A DNA stretch of 64,000 nucleotides from Niastella sp. OAS944 (GCA_024809215.1 JANUBW010000013.1:242881-306880), one strand, 5' to 3'. Counted from the stretch's first letter, positions 42,876 through 52,796 are shown. The notes: generated by a model not told the origin, from the letters alone. Program-made: numbers and translations.

Positions 42876-44717
42876 ATGTGTGGTATAGCAGGCATTATAA
42901 CCAGTAACGCTGATCAATTATCCGTTCATAACCTACAAAAAATGACCGGTGTACTGGCTCATCGCGGACCCGATGGCGAAGCACACTGGATCAATAAAAA
43001 CCACACCGCCGGCTTCGGCCACCGCCGCCTGGCCATAATTGACCTTAGCCCCACAGGCGCACAACCCATGCACTACCTTAACCGGTACACCATCATTCAC
43101 AATGGGGAGATCTACAATTTCCTTGAAATAAAAGAAACGCTACAGCAAAAAGGCTACGCTTTTAGCAGCACATCAGATACCGAGGTAATAATGGCGGCTT
43201 ATGATTGCTATAAAACCGATTGTCTTCAATACTTCGATGGTATGTTCGCCTTTGCCATTTGGGACGATCAGGAACAAACCCTGTTTGCCGCCCGCGATCG
43301 CTTTGGCGAAAAACCATTCTATTATTATTTCGACGGCGAGCAATTTATATTTGCCAGCGAAATGAAAGCCTTATGGGCCATTGGAATTGAAAAACAGTTC
43401 AACGAAAAAATGTTTTTCAATTACTTCACACTGGGCTATACCCAAAACCCGGCCAATGGCGAGGAAACTTTTTTTAATAGCATAAGTAAACTGCCGGCCC
43501 GCTCATTTATACTTTATCACTTTCCCAAACGACATATAACCCGTTCATTATACTGGAACATAGATGTTGATTTTGTTGATGAAACCATTACGGCGCAGCA
43601 GGCTACCAGTCAATTCAATCACCTGTTTCACCAATCGGTACAACGCAGGTTACGCAGCGATGTAGCCATAGGCACTTCGTTAAGCGGTGGGCTCGATAGC
43701 TCCTGTGTACTGGCCAGCATTCAAACCATGGCGCCGCGCCGGTATAAAACCTTTTCAGCCATCTTTCCCGGCTTTAAAAAAGATGAGTCGGCCTGGATAA
43801 AAAAAGTGACCGGCCATTTTGCTGCCGAAAATTATACGGTTCAACCAAATGCCGATCAGGTTATTCGTGACTTTGAAAAAATATGTTATCACCAGGAAGA
43901 GCCATTTCAATCGGCCAGCGTATTAGCACAGTATTATGTGTATGAAAGAGCACGGCAGGAAGGGGTACCCGTATTGCTCGATGGCCAGGGCGCCGATGAA
44001 ATACTAGCCGGGTATCATAAATATTACCACTGGTACTGGCAACAACTGTTCAGAGAAAATAAAAGCATGCTGCAACATGAGCTCCAAAGCGCCCGTCAGT
44101 TGGGCATTGGAGAACCCTGGGGTTTAAAGAACAAACTGGCTGCTGCATTTCCAAACTATGCCAGCTGGTACCTGCGGCGCCAGCGTGCCCGCCAACAGCT
44201 TCGCGTACACGACCTCGATACTTCGTTTGTAAATGAATACGGTAAATCTTATTACGACATAGCCCACTTTGATGAACTGAACAATATTCTTTACTACAAC
44301 ACTTTTGTAAACGGGCTCGAAGAGTTATTGCGTTATGCCGACAGGAATTCTATGGCGCATGGCACAGAAGTGCGATTGCCGTTCCTGAACCATGAACTGG
44401 TAAAGCTATTGTTCTCCATTCCCGCCCATTATAAGATCAGGGATGGTTATACAAAATGGCTGCAACGAAAAGGTATGGAAAACGAATTGCCCGAAGGCCT
44501 TGCCTGGCGAACCGATAAAGTTGGGTTTGAACCGCCCCAACAACAATGGATGAACAACCAAAAACTACAGGAATTCATTCATGAATCAAAACGGGCACTG
44601 GTAAAACACGGCATGTTAAAAAAGCAGGCCCTGCATAAAAAAATTCAGCCGCAAGATGCTCATGCGGCTGATAATTATGACTGGCGTTACCTTGTTGCAG
44701 GGCAGTTATTGCGCTAA
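42876..44717 (+). CDS. asnB: Asparagine synthase (glutamine-hydrolysing)
   Basis: About 613 aa. Class II glutaminase domain at the start, catalytic Cys2 in MCGIAGIITS, then RGPDGEAHW and the nucleotide-binding SLSGGLDSSCVLA near residues 267-280 in the C-terminal synthetase domain. It makes Asn from Asp, ATP and Gln, or amidates another carboxylate in related enzymes. The ATG at 42876 is chosen because Cys must be residue 2; the frame is open 18 codons further upstream. Cytosolic. Confidence 0.93.
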   Translation: MCGIAGIITSNADQLSVHNLQKMTGVLAHRGPDGEAHWINKNHTAGFGHRRLAIIDLSPTGAQPMHYLNRYTIIHNGEIYNFLEIKETLQQKGYAFSSTSDTEVIMAAYDCYKTDCLQYFDGMFAFAIWDDQEQTLFAARDRFGEKPFYYYFDGEQFIFASEMKALWAIGIEKQFNEKMFFNYFTLGYTQNPANGEETFFNSISKLPARSFILYHFPKRHITRSLYWNIDVDFVDETITAQQATSQFNHLFHQSVQRRLRSDVAIGTSLSGGLDSSCVLASIQTMAPRRYKTFSAIFPGFKKDESAWIKKVTGHFAAENYTVQPNADQVIRDFEKICYHQEEPFQSASVLAQYYVYERARQEGVPVLLDGQGADEILAGYHKYYHWYWQQLFRENKSMLQHELQSARQLGIGEPWGLKNKLAAAFPNYASWYLRRQRARQQLRVHDLDTSFVNEYGKSYYDIAHFDELNNILYYNTFVNGLEELLRYADRNSMAHGTEVRLPFLNHELVKLLFSIPAHYKIRDGYTKWLQRKGMENELPEGLAWRTDKVGFEPPQQQWMNNQKLQEFIHESKRALVKHGMLKKQALHKKIQPQDAHAADNYDWRYLVAGQLLR

Positions 44718-44719
44718 CG

Positions 44720-44850
44720 TGAAACGTGAAAGGGCAATCGTAAAAAGACTCGCGACTATACTGAACTCACTAGCGGCAATCGTGAATCGGCAATCGGCAA
44801 TAAAACCCGACTCGCGAGGTTTGTATTCCTTGTTAACTTGTTAACTCGTC
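44720..44850. repeat. Word repeats (CGGCAATCGTGAATCGG class)
   Basis: GTGAAACGTGAAAGGGCAATCG, CGGCAATCGTGAATCGGCAATCGGCAATA, GACTCGCGA twice, CTTGTTAACTTGTTAACTCGTC. Shares words with the ATTGCCG array at 18456 on the opposite strand. Confidence 0.7.
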
Positions 44851-44854
44851 AACT

Positions 44855-45295
44855 TTATACCTTCCTATACTTCTCAGTTTGCTGGCTGTTGCCATCAACA
44901 TCTACTTTCAAAGTATACCAGTGTGTGTTATCTTCTAACTTAATATAGTAGGCAATAGTACCATTGAAAGTTATCTCAGTAACACCGAACAATTTCTTTT
45001 TGGGATTTTCTTTAGTGATCTTGTTCAGGATATTGAGCGGAAGTAATTGAGGCGCATAATAACGAAGGGCGCTCATCATATTACCTTCCTTGTCATAGTT
45101 TACTTTTGATCTTACTCCCCCGTTTAAAAAACTAACGGAAAAATAGTTTGGAAATTCTTCCCATTTAACGTCCTGCGCAGTGCTGAATGTTTCATTGAAA
45201 GACTTTAACACCTTTTCATTTGGATCGAAAGGACCGAATGCATAAGCTCCTGCTGTAACCAGAGCTGCGAACATGATGGCTATCACTTTTTTCAT
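44855..45295 (-). CDS. PepSY-like exported protein, copy 2
   Basis: About 146 aa; signal peptide MKKVIAIMFAALVTAGAYA, then VLKSFNETFSTAQDVKWEEFPNYFSVSFLNGGVRSKVNYDKEGNMM, the same pattern as the protein at 39759-40205. The ATG at 45295 starts the signal peptide; the 39 codons upstream are untypical. Function unknown. It is divergent from the transsulfuration gene. Confidence 0.75.
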   Translation of the reverse strand: MKKVIAIMFAALVTAGAYAFGPFDPNEKVLKSFNETFSTAQDVKWEEFPNYFSVSFLNGGVRSKVNYDKEGNMMSALRYYAPQLLPLNILNKITKENPKKKLFGVTEITFNGTIAYYIKLEDNTHWYTLKVDVDGNSQQTEKYRKV

Positions 45296-45608
45296 GGCTG
45301 ACTTTTTAAATACGTGAATGATGAACCAAAAGTATATTGAATAGAAGCTGAAGTCAAGACAATTGGTACCGGCGGGGGCGTCATGACAAGAACTACGAAC
45401 ATTTTCGCACATTTCGCCATGATAAGTATCAGTATTGATTCCATAAAAGGTAATGCCAGTAACGGTTTGCAGAATGTTTCACTTAATTTCAAGTCTAAGG
45501 TTAAGCCTTTGTTAAACTGGAAATAAGGAATTAGGGCAAATGACACTTATTATTTCCGCATCTTTGTATCTTATCAAAGGCCATACATTAATCAAACAAA
45601 AACTACAG
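45296..45608. other. Divergent intergenic region, no feature recognised
   Basis: About 310 bases. No riboswitch, repeat or strong promoter is apparent. A CATCTTTG element (one mismatch to TAnnTTTG) near 45558-45565 could serve the transsulfuration gene. Confidence 0.4.
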
Positions 45609-46748
45609 ATGAAAGCAGGAACAAAATGTATACATGCCGGTACCGAACCTGATCCTTCAACCGGGGCTATAATGACGCCTATTTACCAAACCAGCACCTT
45701 TGTACAGGAAGCACCTGGAAAGAACAAAGGGTTTGAATATGCCCGTTCACAAAACCCTACCCGTTTTGCGTTGGAAGAAGCCCTGGCAGTTATTGAGAAT
45801 GGAAAATACGGACTGGCATTCAGCAGCGGCGTTGCAGCCACCGATGCGGTAATAAAATTGTTACAACCGGGCGATGAAGTAATTGCAGCCAACGATATGT
45901 ATGGCGGCACTTACCGGTTATTCACCAAGATCTTCGAAAAGTTCGGCATTCGATTTCACTACGTGAACATGCAGCAACCCGAAAACATAAAGCCATATAT
46001 TAATAAGAACACGAAGCTTATCTGGACCGAAACGCCCACCAACCCGCTCATCAACATTGTTGATATTGCAGCGGTTGCGGCCATTGCCAAAGGCAATAAC
46101 ATTTTGCTTTGTGTGGATAACACCTTTGCTTCGCCCTACCTGCAAAACCCGCTCAACCTGGGTGCAGATATCGTAATGCACTCCGCCACCAAATACCTGG
46201 GCGGCCATAGCGATGTAATTCAGGGCGCGCTTGTTATGAACGACCAGGCCCTGCGCGACCAGTTGTACTTTATTCAAAAAAGCTGTGGCGCAGTACCTGG
46301 CCCCATGGATTGCTTTTTGGTATTACGCGGTATTAAAACCCTGCATATCCGTATGCAACGCCATTGCGAGAATGGTGAAATAGTAGCCAACTTCTTACGC
46401 AATCATCCTAAAGTAGGACATGTTTACTGGTGTGGCTTTAACGACCATTCCGGCTATGCCGTGGCTAAAAAACAAATGCGCGGCTTTGGCGGTATGCTTA
46501 GCTTTACCCTTAAAGACGATAGTGTTGAAACAGCCATGAAGTTGCTATCGTCAACCAAAGTGTTTGCGCTTGCCGAAAGCCTTGGCGGAGTTGAATCGCT
46601 TATCAATCACCCGGCAACCATGACGCATGCTTCTATTCCGCGTGAAGAACGTATTAAGAATGGCCTCAGTGATTCACTCATCAGGCTTAGCGTAGGTATT
46701 GAAGATGCCGAAGATCTTACTGATGACCTTAAAAATGCAATTGGATAA
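45609..46748 (+). CDS. Cystathionine gamma-synthase / transsulfuration-family PLP enzyme
   Basis: About 379 aa, Cys/Met-metabolism PLP enzyme. ARSQNPTRFALEEALAVIENG (phosphate site), SSGVAATDAV, WTETPTNPLINIVD, and the PLP Lys195 in MHSATKYLGGHSDVIQGA, plus SLGGVESLINHPATMTHASIP at the C-terminus. It may act as cystathionine gamma-synthase or gamma-lyase; the sequence does not separate these. Start at the ATG at 45609 (MKAGTKCIHAG). Cytosolic; the TIGR02757 gene follows 12 bases later. Confidence 0.9.
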   Translation: MKAGTKCIHAGTEPDPSTGAIMTPIYQTSTFVQEAPGKNKGFEYARSQNPTRFALEEALAVIENGKYGLAFSSGVAATDAVIKLLQPGDEVIAANDMYGGTYRLFTKIFEKFGIRFHYVNMQQPENIKPYINKNTKLIWTETPTNPLINIVDIAAVAAIAKGNNILLCVDNTFASPYLQNPLNLGADIVMHSATKYLGGHSDVIQGALVMNDQALRDQLYFIQKSCGAVPGPMDCFLVLRGIKTLHIRMQRHCENGEIVANFLRNHPKVGHVYWCGFNDHSGYAVAKKQMRGFGGMLSFTLKDDSVETAMKLLSSTKVFALAESLGGVESLINHPATMTHASIPREERIKNGLSDSLIRLSVGIEDAEDLTDDLKNAIG

Positions 46749-46760
46749 TAACTTACAACA

Positions 46761-47534
46761 ATGAAACAACCATCTTTAAAAGATTTTTTGAACCGCAAAA
46801 CGGAGGAGTATAACCAACCTTCGTTCATTAAAGATGACCCTGTTTCAATACCGCATTTATTTAAAAAACTACAAGACATTGAAATAGCAGGATTTTTTGC
46901 CGCTGTGTTTGCCTGGGGCAATCGCACAACGATCATCAAAAAATCGCACGAGCTGATGCAGGCGATGGATATGGCGCCGCATCAGTTCGTTCTGCAACAT
47001 GCCGATAATGACCTAAAAAAGCTCTTATCATTCAAACACCGCACATTCAACACCACCGACCTGTTGTATTTTATTGAGTTCTTTAAATTCCATTATACAA
47101 AACACAACAGTCTTGAAACGGCTTTTACACTTGGCATGAATCCCAAAGATGCCACCATTGAAAATGGGTTGGCCCGCTTTCATCATTATTTTTTTTCGCT
47201 TGAAGATGTGCCAAACCGCACCCGCAAACACATTGCAACGCCCGAAAAAAATTCAACATGTAAAAGATTGAACATGTATTTACGTTGGATGGTGCGTAAT
47301 GATAAAGCCGGTGTTGACTTTGGCATTTGGAAAAACATTTCACCCGCACAACTTATTTGCCCCATCGATTTGCATGTTGCCCGCGTTGCCAAACGTTTTA
47401 ACCTGCTACCCCGTAAACAAATTGACTGGCAGGCAGCAGTAGAGCTAACGGAATGCCTGCGCAAACTGGATCCCAACGATCCGGTTAAATATGATTTCGC
47501 ATTGTTTGGACTTGGGGTTATGGAGAAGTTCTAA
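46761..47534 (+). CDS. TIGR02757 family protein (DUF2400)
   Basis: 257 aa helical protein of the TIGR02757 family: MKQPSLKDFLNRKTEEYNQPSFIKDDPVSIPHLF, FAAVFAWGNRTTIIKKSHELMQAM, MYLRWMVRNDKAGVDFGIWK, and PIDLHVARVAKRFNLL ... DPVKYDFALFGLGV at the end. The fold resembles HhH-GPD DNA glycosylases, so a role in DNA repair is possible but unproven. No secretion signal. Convergent with the receptor gene, whose stop begins the next base. Confidence 0.87.
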   Translation: MKQPSLKDFLNRKTEEYNQPSFIKDDPVSIPHLFKKLQDIEIAGFFAAVFAWGNRTTIIKKSHELMQAMDMAPHQFVLQHADNDLKKLLSFKHRTFNTTDLLYFIEFFKFHYTKHNSLETAFTLGMNPKDATIENGLARFHHYFFSLEDVPNRTRKHIATPEKNSTCKRLNMYLRWMVRNDKAGVDFGIWKNISPAQLICPIDLHVARVAKRFNLLPRKQIDWQAAVELTECLRKLDPNDPVKYDFALFGLGVMEKF

Positions 47535-50252
47535 TTATTTCTTACCAGTAAACTTCCTTAGATTATAAATAAAGCTCAGCAGAAAATATTGCTGTAGCAC
47601 CTCAGTTTGGCGGTCCTCAATAAAGTTTTGCGTAACGGTACGTGAAACCCCCACGTTCTGCCTTAATATATCGTATACAGCCAGTCGCAATATACCCTGC
47701 TGATTCTTGAACATCAGGCAATTTACTGCAGCGCTCCACATGGTAACACTCTTATTAAAACCAGGCGCTATCTGGCTGTTATAACTGTATTGCAGGTTGT
47801 TTTCAAGTATCAGCCATTTGGGGCTGTTCCAAAACGCACTTACCGATAATGTTTTGGTATTGAACGCCACATCCTGTAGCGACTCAGATGAATATTGTGT
47901 TTTGTTATAGCGAATATTAAAGGAGGGCATAACACTCAGCAACTGTTTGTAAGTAAAGTTCAACCCAACAGATTGCGAAACGCTTATTGAGTTGGATGCT
48001 AAAGCCACTTTATTGGTAAAGGTATTGTTGCGGTTATAATAACCATTGGCGCCCAGGTTCATTCGCAACATTACATCCCTTTTTTTAAAAGTTTGGCTAA
48101 ACTGCAGATTGCCCGATGTGCTAAAATTCCCATTTATATTCACAGGCTGACTAAACTGTTTACCTACATCATCGAACCAGGTTTGATAAATGATCTGGTC
48201 TTGTGTGGTATTATAGGTAAGCCCGGCAAACCAGTAACTATTACCTTTCGATTCCCGCACCTGCAAGTTGATATTATGATAAAAAGAAGGTTTCAGATCG
48301 GGATTGCCCAGGTTCACGTATAATGGATTGCTGTTATCGGGCACTGGCTGCAACTGTTGTATAGTAGGCTGTTGGTTACGGCCATTATAATAAATTGACA
48401 AATTACCTGTTTTACTAAAATTATAACCAAGGTTAGCCGAAGGCGTTATATTGATATATTGCTGCTGCAACAGATCACCATTGGTTATTGTAAGATTGTC
48501 TTGTTTCATAAATTGCACACCCGAGCCAATAGCAGCCCGGTATTTGTTTTTATTGAACGACAAGCTTACATCGGGTGTTTGTGTTTCGTTGATATTGCGA
48601 AAGGCATTGGTAAATGCGGTATCTTCCAGGTCATACTTATCAGTGATCGCATTGTACCGGTTGGTGATCTTGTCGGAATAATTCAGGTTACGGGTATAGT
48701 TATACCTGATTATCGCACTAAGGTATTGGGTTAACGGCTCGGCCCAGGAAGCTGTTACCGATACAACCTTGTTATTATTTTTTTGATTGCTGCGTTGATT
48801 TACCACATCGATACTATCAACCGCGCCATTCTTATAAAAATCATTCTGACCCAAATTATCGCTTATCGACGACTGATCGGTATAGTTATAATTCAACCCA
48901 ATGGTAAAGCCCCGCCCCTGTTTTTTAAACCGGCGGCTAAAAAAGAGCTCCGTACTTATGTTCTTACCGTCTCCATTAGTAGTAAAGTTATTTTCGCTGG
49001 TATTTATTTTACCGCCGGTTGTGGTTAATGAAATGGCCTTTTTAATATTTACATTGTCGCTTTTATTGGTGTTCACATTTGAGTTGATGTGCAGTTCGGT
49101 CAGCGTGTCGATAGTATAACTGGCATTAAGTGTTAACCGGTGGCCGCTATATTCATTAATGCTGTTATTATCGGAATTATAAAAGAAAATGCTGTCGGGC
49201 AATCTATTCTCACGTTGGCTTTTTGATACATTATCAGTGTGGGCATTGTTATAAAAATAGCTGCCGTTCAATTTTATTTGCCGGCCAATATTATCGCTGA
49301 AGTTCAGGCCACCCGAAGCGGCTCGGGTAAGTCCACCACCGCCGCCATCGAGGGTGCTTCTGCTGTTAGCAATACTGAAGTCGCCACCCGCAACACTACC
49401 ACGGTTTGTATTGCTGGCATTACCGATAATACTGAACTGTTTGGCGCCATTAAAAAAATTGATCATGCCCGAGCCTTCATACCGTTCATTGGTACCATAA
49501 CCGGCGCTCACCCTGCCAAACCAGCCTTTTTGTACTTCCTTTCGCAGCGTAAGGTTAATGGCCAGGTCTTCGTTACCATTGGAGGTTTTATTAAAGCGCT
49601 GTTCACGGGTTTTATTATCTACCACCTGCAGTTTATCAATGATGTCTTTTGGCAGGTTCTTAAGCGCAATTTTAGGGTCGCCGCCAAAAAACTCGCGCCC
49701 GTCAACCATTATCTTCGATATCTTTTTACCATTGATAGTTACGTTTCCGTCTTTATCAACATCAACACCCGGCAGCTGTTTTAACAGGTCTTCAACCATG
49801 GCATTGGGCATGGTCTTAAAAGAAGTAACGTTAAACTCAAGGGTATCGGGTTTTACTGTTACGGGTGGCCGAAGAGCCGTAACGGTAACAGCTTTTAGTT
49901 CGTTAAAGGCTTTTACAAGCAAAATTGTATCGAGCCTTAGCTCTTTAGTATCTGCCGGCAGTTTAAGCGATTTTGAATACTCATCGTATCCTTTGCTGGT
50001 TATAACAATTCTGCATTCGGTATTTAACGGTATATCGGTTATAGTAAAATCACCTTTACGGGAGGTAATGGCATAATTTACAAGAGAAGAATCTTTGGAA
50101 AGAAAAACGGTGACCGAAGTAGATTCGAGCGTACGGCGGCTTAATGAATCGATAACCGTACCTTTGATGGCCCCATAACGGGGTCGTTGCGCCTGTACAG
50201 CGGTACTAATAAACAATAAAAAGCATACAATTATCCCAGCACTCCAACGCAT
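47535..50252 (-). CDS. TonB-dependent receptor-like outer membrane protein
   Basis: 905 aa outer-membrane barrel. Signal peptide MRWSAGIIVCFLLFISTAVQA, a carboxypeptidase-like regulatory domain (GAIKGTVIDSLSRRTLESTSVTVFLSKD), a plug region (MVEDLLKQLPGVDVDKDGNVTINGKKISKIMVDGREFFGGDP) and a ~22-strand barrel ending in an aromatic-rich strand (FLLSFIYNLRKFTGKK). Matches the outer membrane beta-barrel family 3 proteins. No SusD or glycan operon is adjacent; ligand unknown. ATG at 50252. Confidence 0.88.
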   Translation of the reverse strand: MRWSAGIIVCFLLFISTAVQAQRPRYGAIKGTVIDSLSRRTLESTSVTVFLSKDSSLVNYAITSRKGDFTITDIPLNTECRIVITSKGYDEYSKSLKLPADTKELRLDTILLVKAFNELKAVTVTALRPPVTVKPDTLEFNVTSFKTMPNAMVEDLLKQLPGVDVDKDGNVTINGKKISKIMVDGREFFGGDPKIALKNLPKDIIDKLQVVDNKTREQRFNKTSNGNEDLAINLTLRKEVQKGWFGRVSAGYGTNERYEGSGMINFFNGAKQFSIIGNASNTNRGSVAGGDFSIANSRSTLDGGGGGLTRAASGGLNFSDNIGRQIKLNGSYFYNNAHTDNVSKSQRENRLPDSIFFYNSDNNSINEYSGHRLTLNASYTIDTLTELHINSNVNTNKSDNVNIKKAISLTTTGGKINTSENNFTTNGDGKNISTELFFSRRFKKQGRGFTIGLNYNYTDQSSISDNLGQNDFYKNGAVDSIDVVNQRSNQKNNNKVVSVTASWAEPLTQYLSAIIRYNYTRNLNYSDKITNRYNAITDKYDLEDTAFTNAFRNINETQTPDVSLSFNKNKYRAAIGSGVQFMKQDNLTITNGDLLQQQYINITPSANLGYNFSKTGNLSIYYNGRNQQPTIQQLQPVPDNSNPLYVNLGNPDLKPSFYHNINLQVRESKGNSYWFAGLTYNTTQDQIIYQTWFDDVGKQFSQPVNINGNFSTSGNLQFSQTFKKRDVMLRMNLGANGYYNRNNTFTNKVALASNSISVSQSVGLNFTYKQLLSVMPSFNIRYNKTQYSSESLQDVAFNTKTLSVSAFWNSPKWLILENNLQYSYNSQIAPGFNKSVTMWSAAVNCLMFKNQQGILRLAVYDILRQNVGVSRTVTQNFIEDRQTEVLQQYFLLSFIYNLRKFTGKK

Positions 50253-50456
50253 ATCGTGAGAATAAGGTTAAAATGTTACATGAAGTGAGGGTCAATGAAT
50301 GCTTAGGGACAGGCCATTCGCTCCTGGCGCATCCCTTTTGTAAAAATACTTAATTGGTGCCACATGAAATGAGCCGGTGACAAATTTCTGGGGCCGGTAC
50401 AAAAGCAAATTGCGTTGAATATTTTTTTTATGTAAAATGAATTTATTTTCACCTGT

Positions 50457-50786
50457 ATGCAAATGCCTGAAGAAAATATACCCCTTATACAACAGGAACT
50501 GAGCACCGATTTTAACCTTCCTGTCACAAATAATAAAAAGCAGCTAAGCGAAGCCCTGGCCGAAGGCATTAATTATTTGATTCAGACCGATTTTGCACGT
50601 CTTATCAACATTCTTTACCGCATCGATATTTCTGAACAAACCCTTAAACAAACCCTGGAACAACAAGCAGATCAGGATGCCGGGCTGCTGATTGCCGAGC
50701 TCATCCTTGAACGGCAACTACAAAAACAAAAAATGCGGGCCCAATTCAAACCCCAGCAAAACATTCCGGATGACGATAAATGGTGA
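50457..50786 (+). CDS. Small conserved-type protein of unknown function
   Basis: 109 aa, no signal peptide, helical and acidic at the start, polar C-terminus (QKMRAQFKPQQNIPDDDKW). No motif recognised. It lies 20 bases before the acyltransferase-like gene and may be co-expressed with it. The start ATG 50457 (MQMPEENIP) has a second ATG two codons later (MPEENIP). Confidence 0.65.
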   Translation: MQMPEENIPLIQQELSTDFNLPVTNNKKQLSEALAEGINYLIQTDFARLINILYRIDISEQTLKQTLEQQADQDAGLLIAELILERQLQKQKMRAQFKPQQNIPDDDKW

Positions 50787-50806
50787 ATAATTCCTAAGTT
50801 CGCTCC

Positions 50807-51928
50807 ATGAACCTGACAGAGGTAGCTACATTAAAGCAGGCTCGTGATTTTATTGACCTGCCCAAGAGATTATACAAAGATGATCCGCACTGGATTTGCC
50901 CGTTGGACAGTGATGTGGAAGCAATTTTCGACCCTTCCCGCAATGTTTTTTTTTCGCACGGTATTTTAACCCGTTGGTTACTAGCCGATAAAACCGGCCA
51001 GTACATTGGGCGTATTGCCGCCTTTATAAATTACGAAAAATCGCATAAGAACCCGCAGCCAACCGGCGGCGTGGGCTTTTTTGAGTGTATTCACGATGAA
51101 AAAGCTGCCTTTCTTTTACTCGATACCGCCAAAGCATGGCTAAAAAGTAAGGGCATGGAGGCTATGGACGGACCTATTAATTTTGGCGAAAATGACAAAT
51201 ATTGGGGCCTGCTGATCCATGGGTTCAAACCACCCAGCCTGGGAATGAACTACAACCCAACCTGGTATAAAGATATTTTTGAGGCGTATGGTTTTACGAA
51301 ACTGTACGATCAGCTCACAAATTTTTTAGATGCTACTACCCCCCTGCCGGAAAGATTTACCAAAATCTCTGATTGGGTAATGAAAAAACCCGATTATTCC
51401 TTCCGGCACTTCGATAAATCGCAGTTCGACAAATATGCCGGCGATTTTCGTGAGATCTATAATGATGCCTGGAGCGATTTTGAGAACTTTACCCCCATTG
51501 AAATGGGCACCATTAAGGAAAGTTTCAGGCAAATGAAGGCCATTATGGATGAGAAGATCATTTGGTTTGCCTATTACAAAAACGAGCCTATTGCGGTGGT
51601 TTTATGCCTGCCCGATGTAAACCAGATACTGAAACATGTAAATGGCAAACTAAACCTGTGGGGTAAACTAAAATTCTTCTGGTATTCAAAAACCACCAGG
51701 GTCGACCGCTTACGCATCATCATTATGGGCTGTAAGAAAAAGTTCCAGAACCATGGAATTGAATCGGCACTTATTCGCTGTTTACAACAGGAAGTATTAC
51801 CTCGTAATACCATTAAAGGCGTTGAACTGGCATGGGTGGGCGATTTTAACGATAAAATGTTAGCCATTCACGAAGCCACCGGCGCCACGCAAGACAAAAT
51901 ACATAGAACCTATCGGTTAGTATTCTAA
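50807..51928 (+). CDS. GNAT-like N-acyltransferase of unknown substrate
   Basis: 373 aa with two GNAT-like halves: IDLPKRLYKDDPHWICPLDSDVEAIFDP and DKTGQYIGRIAAFINYEKSHK in the first, then PIAVVLCLPDVNQIL and VELAWVGDFNDKMLAIHEATGAT in the second, resembling the YghO-type/hypothetical acyltransferase group. No secretion signal. Start ATG 50807. Substrate and pathway unknown. Followed by a palindromic word-repeat gap. Confidence 0.65.
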   Translation: MNLTEVATLKQARDFIDLPKRLYKDDPHWICPLDSDVEAIFDPSRNVFFSHGILTRWLLADKTGQYIGRIAAFINYEKSHKNPQPTGGVGFFECIHDEKAAFLLLDTAKAWLKSKGMEAMDGPINFGENDKYWGLLIHGFKPPSLGMNYNPTWYKDIFEAYGFTKLYDQLTNFLDATTPLPERFTKISDWVMKKPDYSFRHFDKSQFDKYAGDFREIYNDAWSDFENFTPIEMGTIKESFRQMKAIMDEKIIWFAYYKNEPIAVVLCLPDVNQILKHVNGKLNLWGKLKFFWYSKTTRVDRLRIIIMGCKKKFQNHGIESALIRCLQQEVLPRNTIKGVELAWVGDFNDKMLAIHEATGATQDKIHRTYRLVF

Positions 51929-51929
51929 G

Positions 51930-52078
51930 ACCTGTAAGGTCCATCATTTGAGATTGAGTAATTATTAGTTTGGATTGGACCTGACAGGTCTAATTGCCTT
52001 ACCTAAATCCGACCTGTCAGGATCGCAACAACAGTCTGATTATTCAGGACCCAATGGCGAACCTTACAGGTCTTGGTA
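51930..52078. repeat. Palindromic word repeats (GACCTGTAAGGTC class)
   Basis: ACCTGTAAGGTCC, GGACCTGACAGGTC, GACCTGTCAGGATC, ACCTTACAGGTC: self-complementary words between convergent genes. Distinct from the others because each word is already a palindrome. Confidence 0.75.
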
Positions 52079-52081
52079 TTC

Positions 52082-52738
52082 TTAATACATTAAGTCCTTT
52101 ACTTTCTCTTTATCCTCTTTCTCTTTCTTCAAATCAAACATGGTCCCAAAAACCCTGTCCCAGAAAGTTGTGCTAACGCCATACCCTTTATTATCATCTT
52201 TATAATGATGCAGGTGATGGTTGCGCCAAAGCGGTTTCATCCATTTAAAAGGCGGGTTCCAGGCATGAATGGCAAAGTGCATACTGCCATATAATAAATA
52301 GCCAAGAATAAAGCCGGGGAAGAACATAAATACATTCTCACGCATTACCAGGTACATCAATGAAAAAATAGCCGAAGCCATTATAAGGCTGGGTACCGGG
52401 GGCAAAAATAACCGTTCCTTATCGCGGGGATAATGGTGGTGATTGCCATGCATGGTATATACAAACTTTTGAACCTTTGGGTTTTCACTAACCCAATGAT
52501 ATAAAAAACGGTGAGCTATATACTCAAAGAAGGTCCAAAAAAACAGGGCGCCAATAAATGTAAGCGTAATACGCAAGCCCGAAAAGCCAAGCGTATTATT
52601 GCTATAGTATAACAGATAAATGATCACCGGCACGTACATACCCCAAATAACCAGCGGGTGCGTCTTAGTAAGCATCTCGAGGTATTGGTTCTGAAACAAC
52701 CGTGCCTGTCCTTTGTTATGTATCTTCTCAAATTTCAT
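52082..52738 (-). CDS. Sterol desaturase / fatty acid hydroxylase family protein
   Basis: 218 aa with four hydrophobic helices and the di-iron His motifs: EYIAHRFLYHW, YTMHGNHHHYPRDKERL, HFAIHAW and WRNHHLHHYKDDNKGYGVSTTFWDRVFGT. The motif order fits fatty acid 2-hydroxylase-like proteins rather than sterol C-4 oxidases. Integral membrane. Acts on an acyl chain or sphingolipid; not determined. It is 58 bases after the desaturase gene on the same strand. Confidence 0.85.
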   Translation of the reverse strand: MKFEKIHNKGQARLFQNQYLEMLTKTHPLVIWGMYVPVIIYLLYYSNNTLGFSGLRITLTFIGALFFWTFFEYIAHRFLYHWVSENPKVQKFVYTMHGNHHHYPRDKERLFLPPVPSLIMASAIFSLMYLVMRENVFMFFPGFILGYLLYGSMHFAIHAWNPPFKWMKPLWRNHHLHHYKDDNKGYGVSTTFWDRVFGTMFDLKKEKEDKEKVKDLMY

Positions 52739-52755
52739 AACCGTGTGATTGGTAG

Positions 52756-52763
52756 CAAAAATA
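52756..52763 (-). promoter_or_regulatory. Putative -7 promoter element (TATTTTTG) for the hydroxylase gene
   Basis: Perfect TAnnTTTG on the minus strand, 17 bases before the ATG at 52738. Confidence 0.4.
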
Positions 52764-52796
52764 CAAAATTCATTTACTTACGCGCCTACTCCTTCC

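Noticed and set aside
45296..45608. SAM or cobalamin riboswitch before the transsulfuration gene.
   Set aside because: No conserved stem or motif of those classes is visible in the 310-bp leader region.
48093..49784. Several plus-strand ORFs up to 181 codons inside the receptor gene.
   Set aside because: They are antisense shadows of a 905-aa protein with clear signal, plug and barrel domains.
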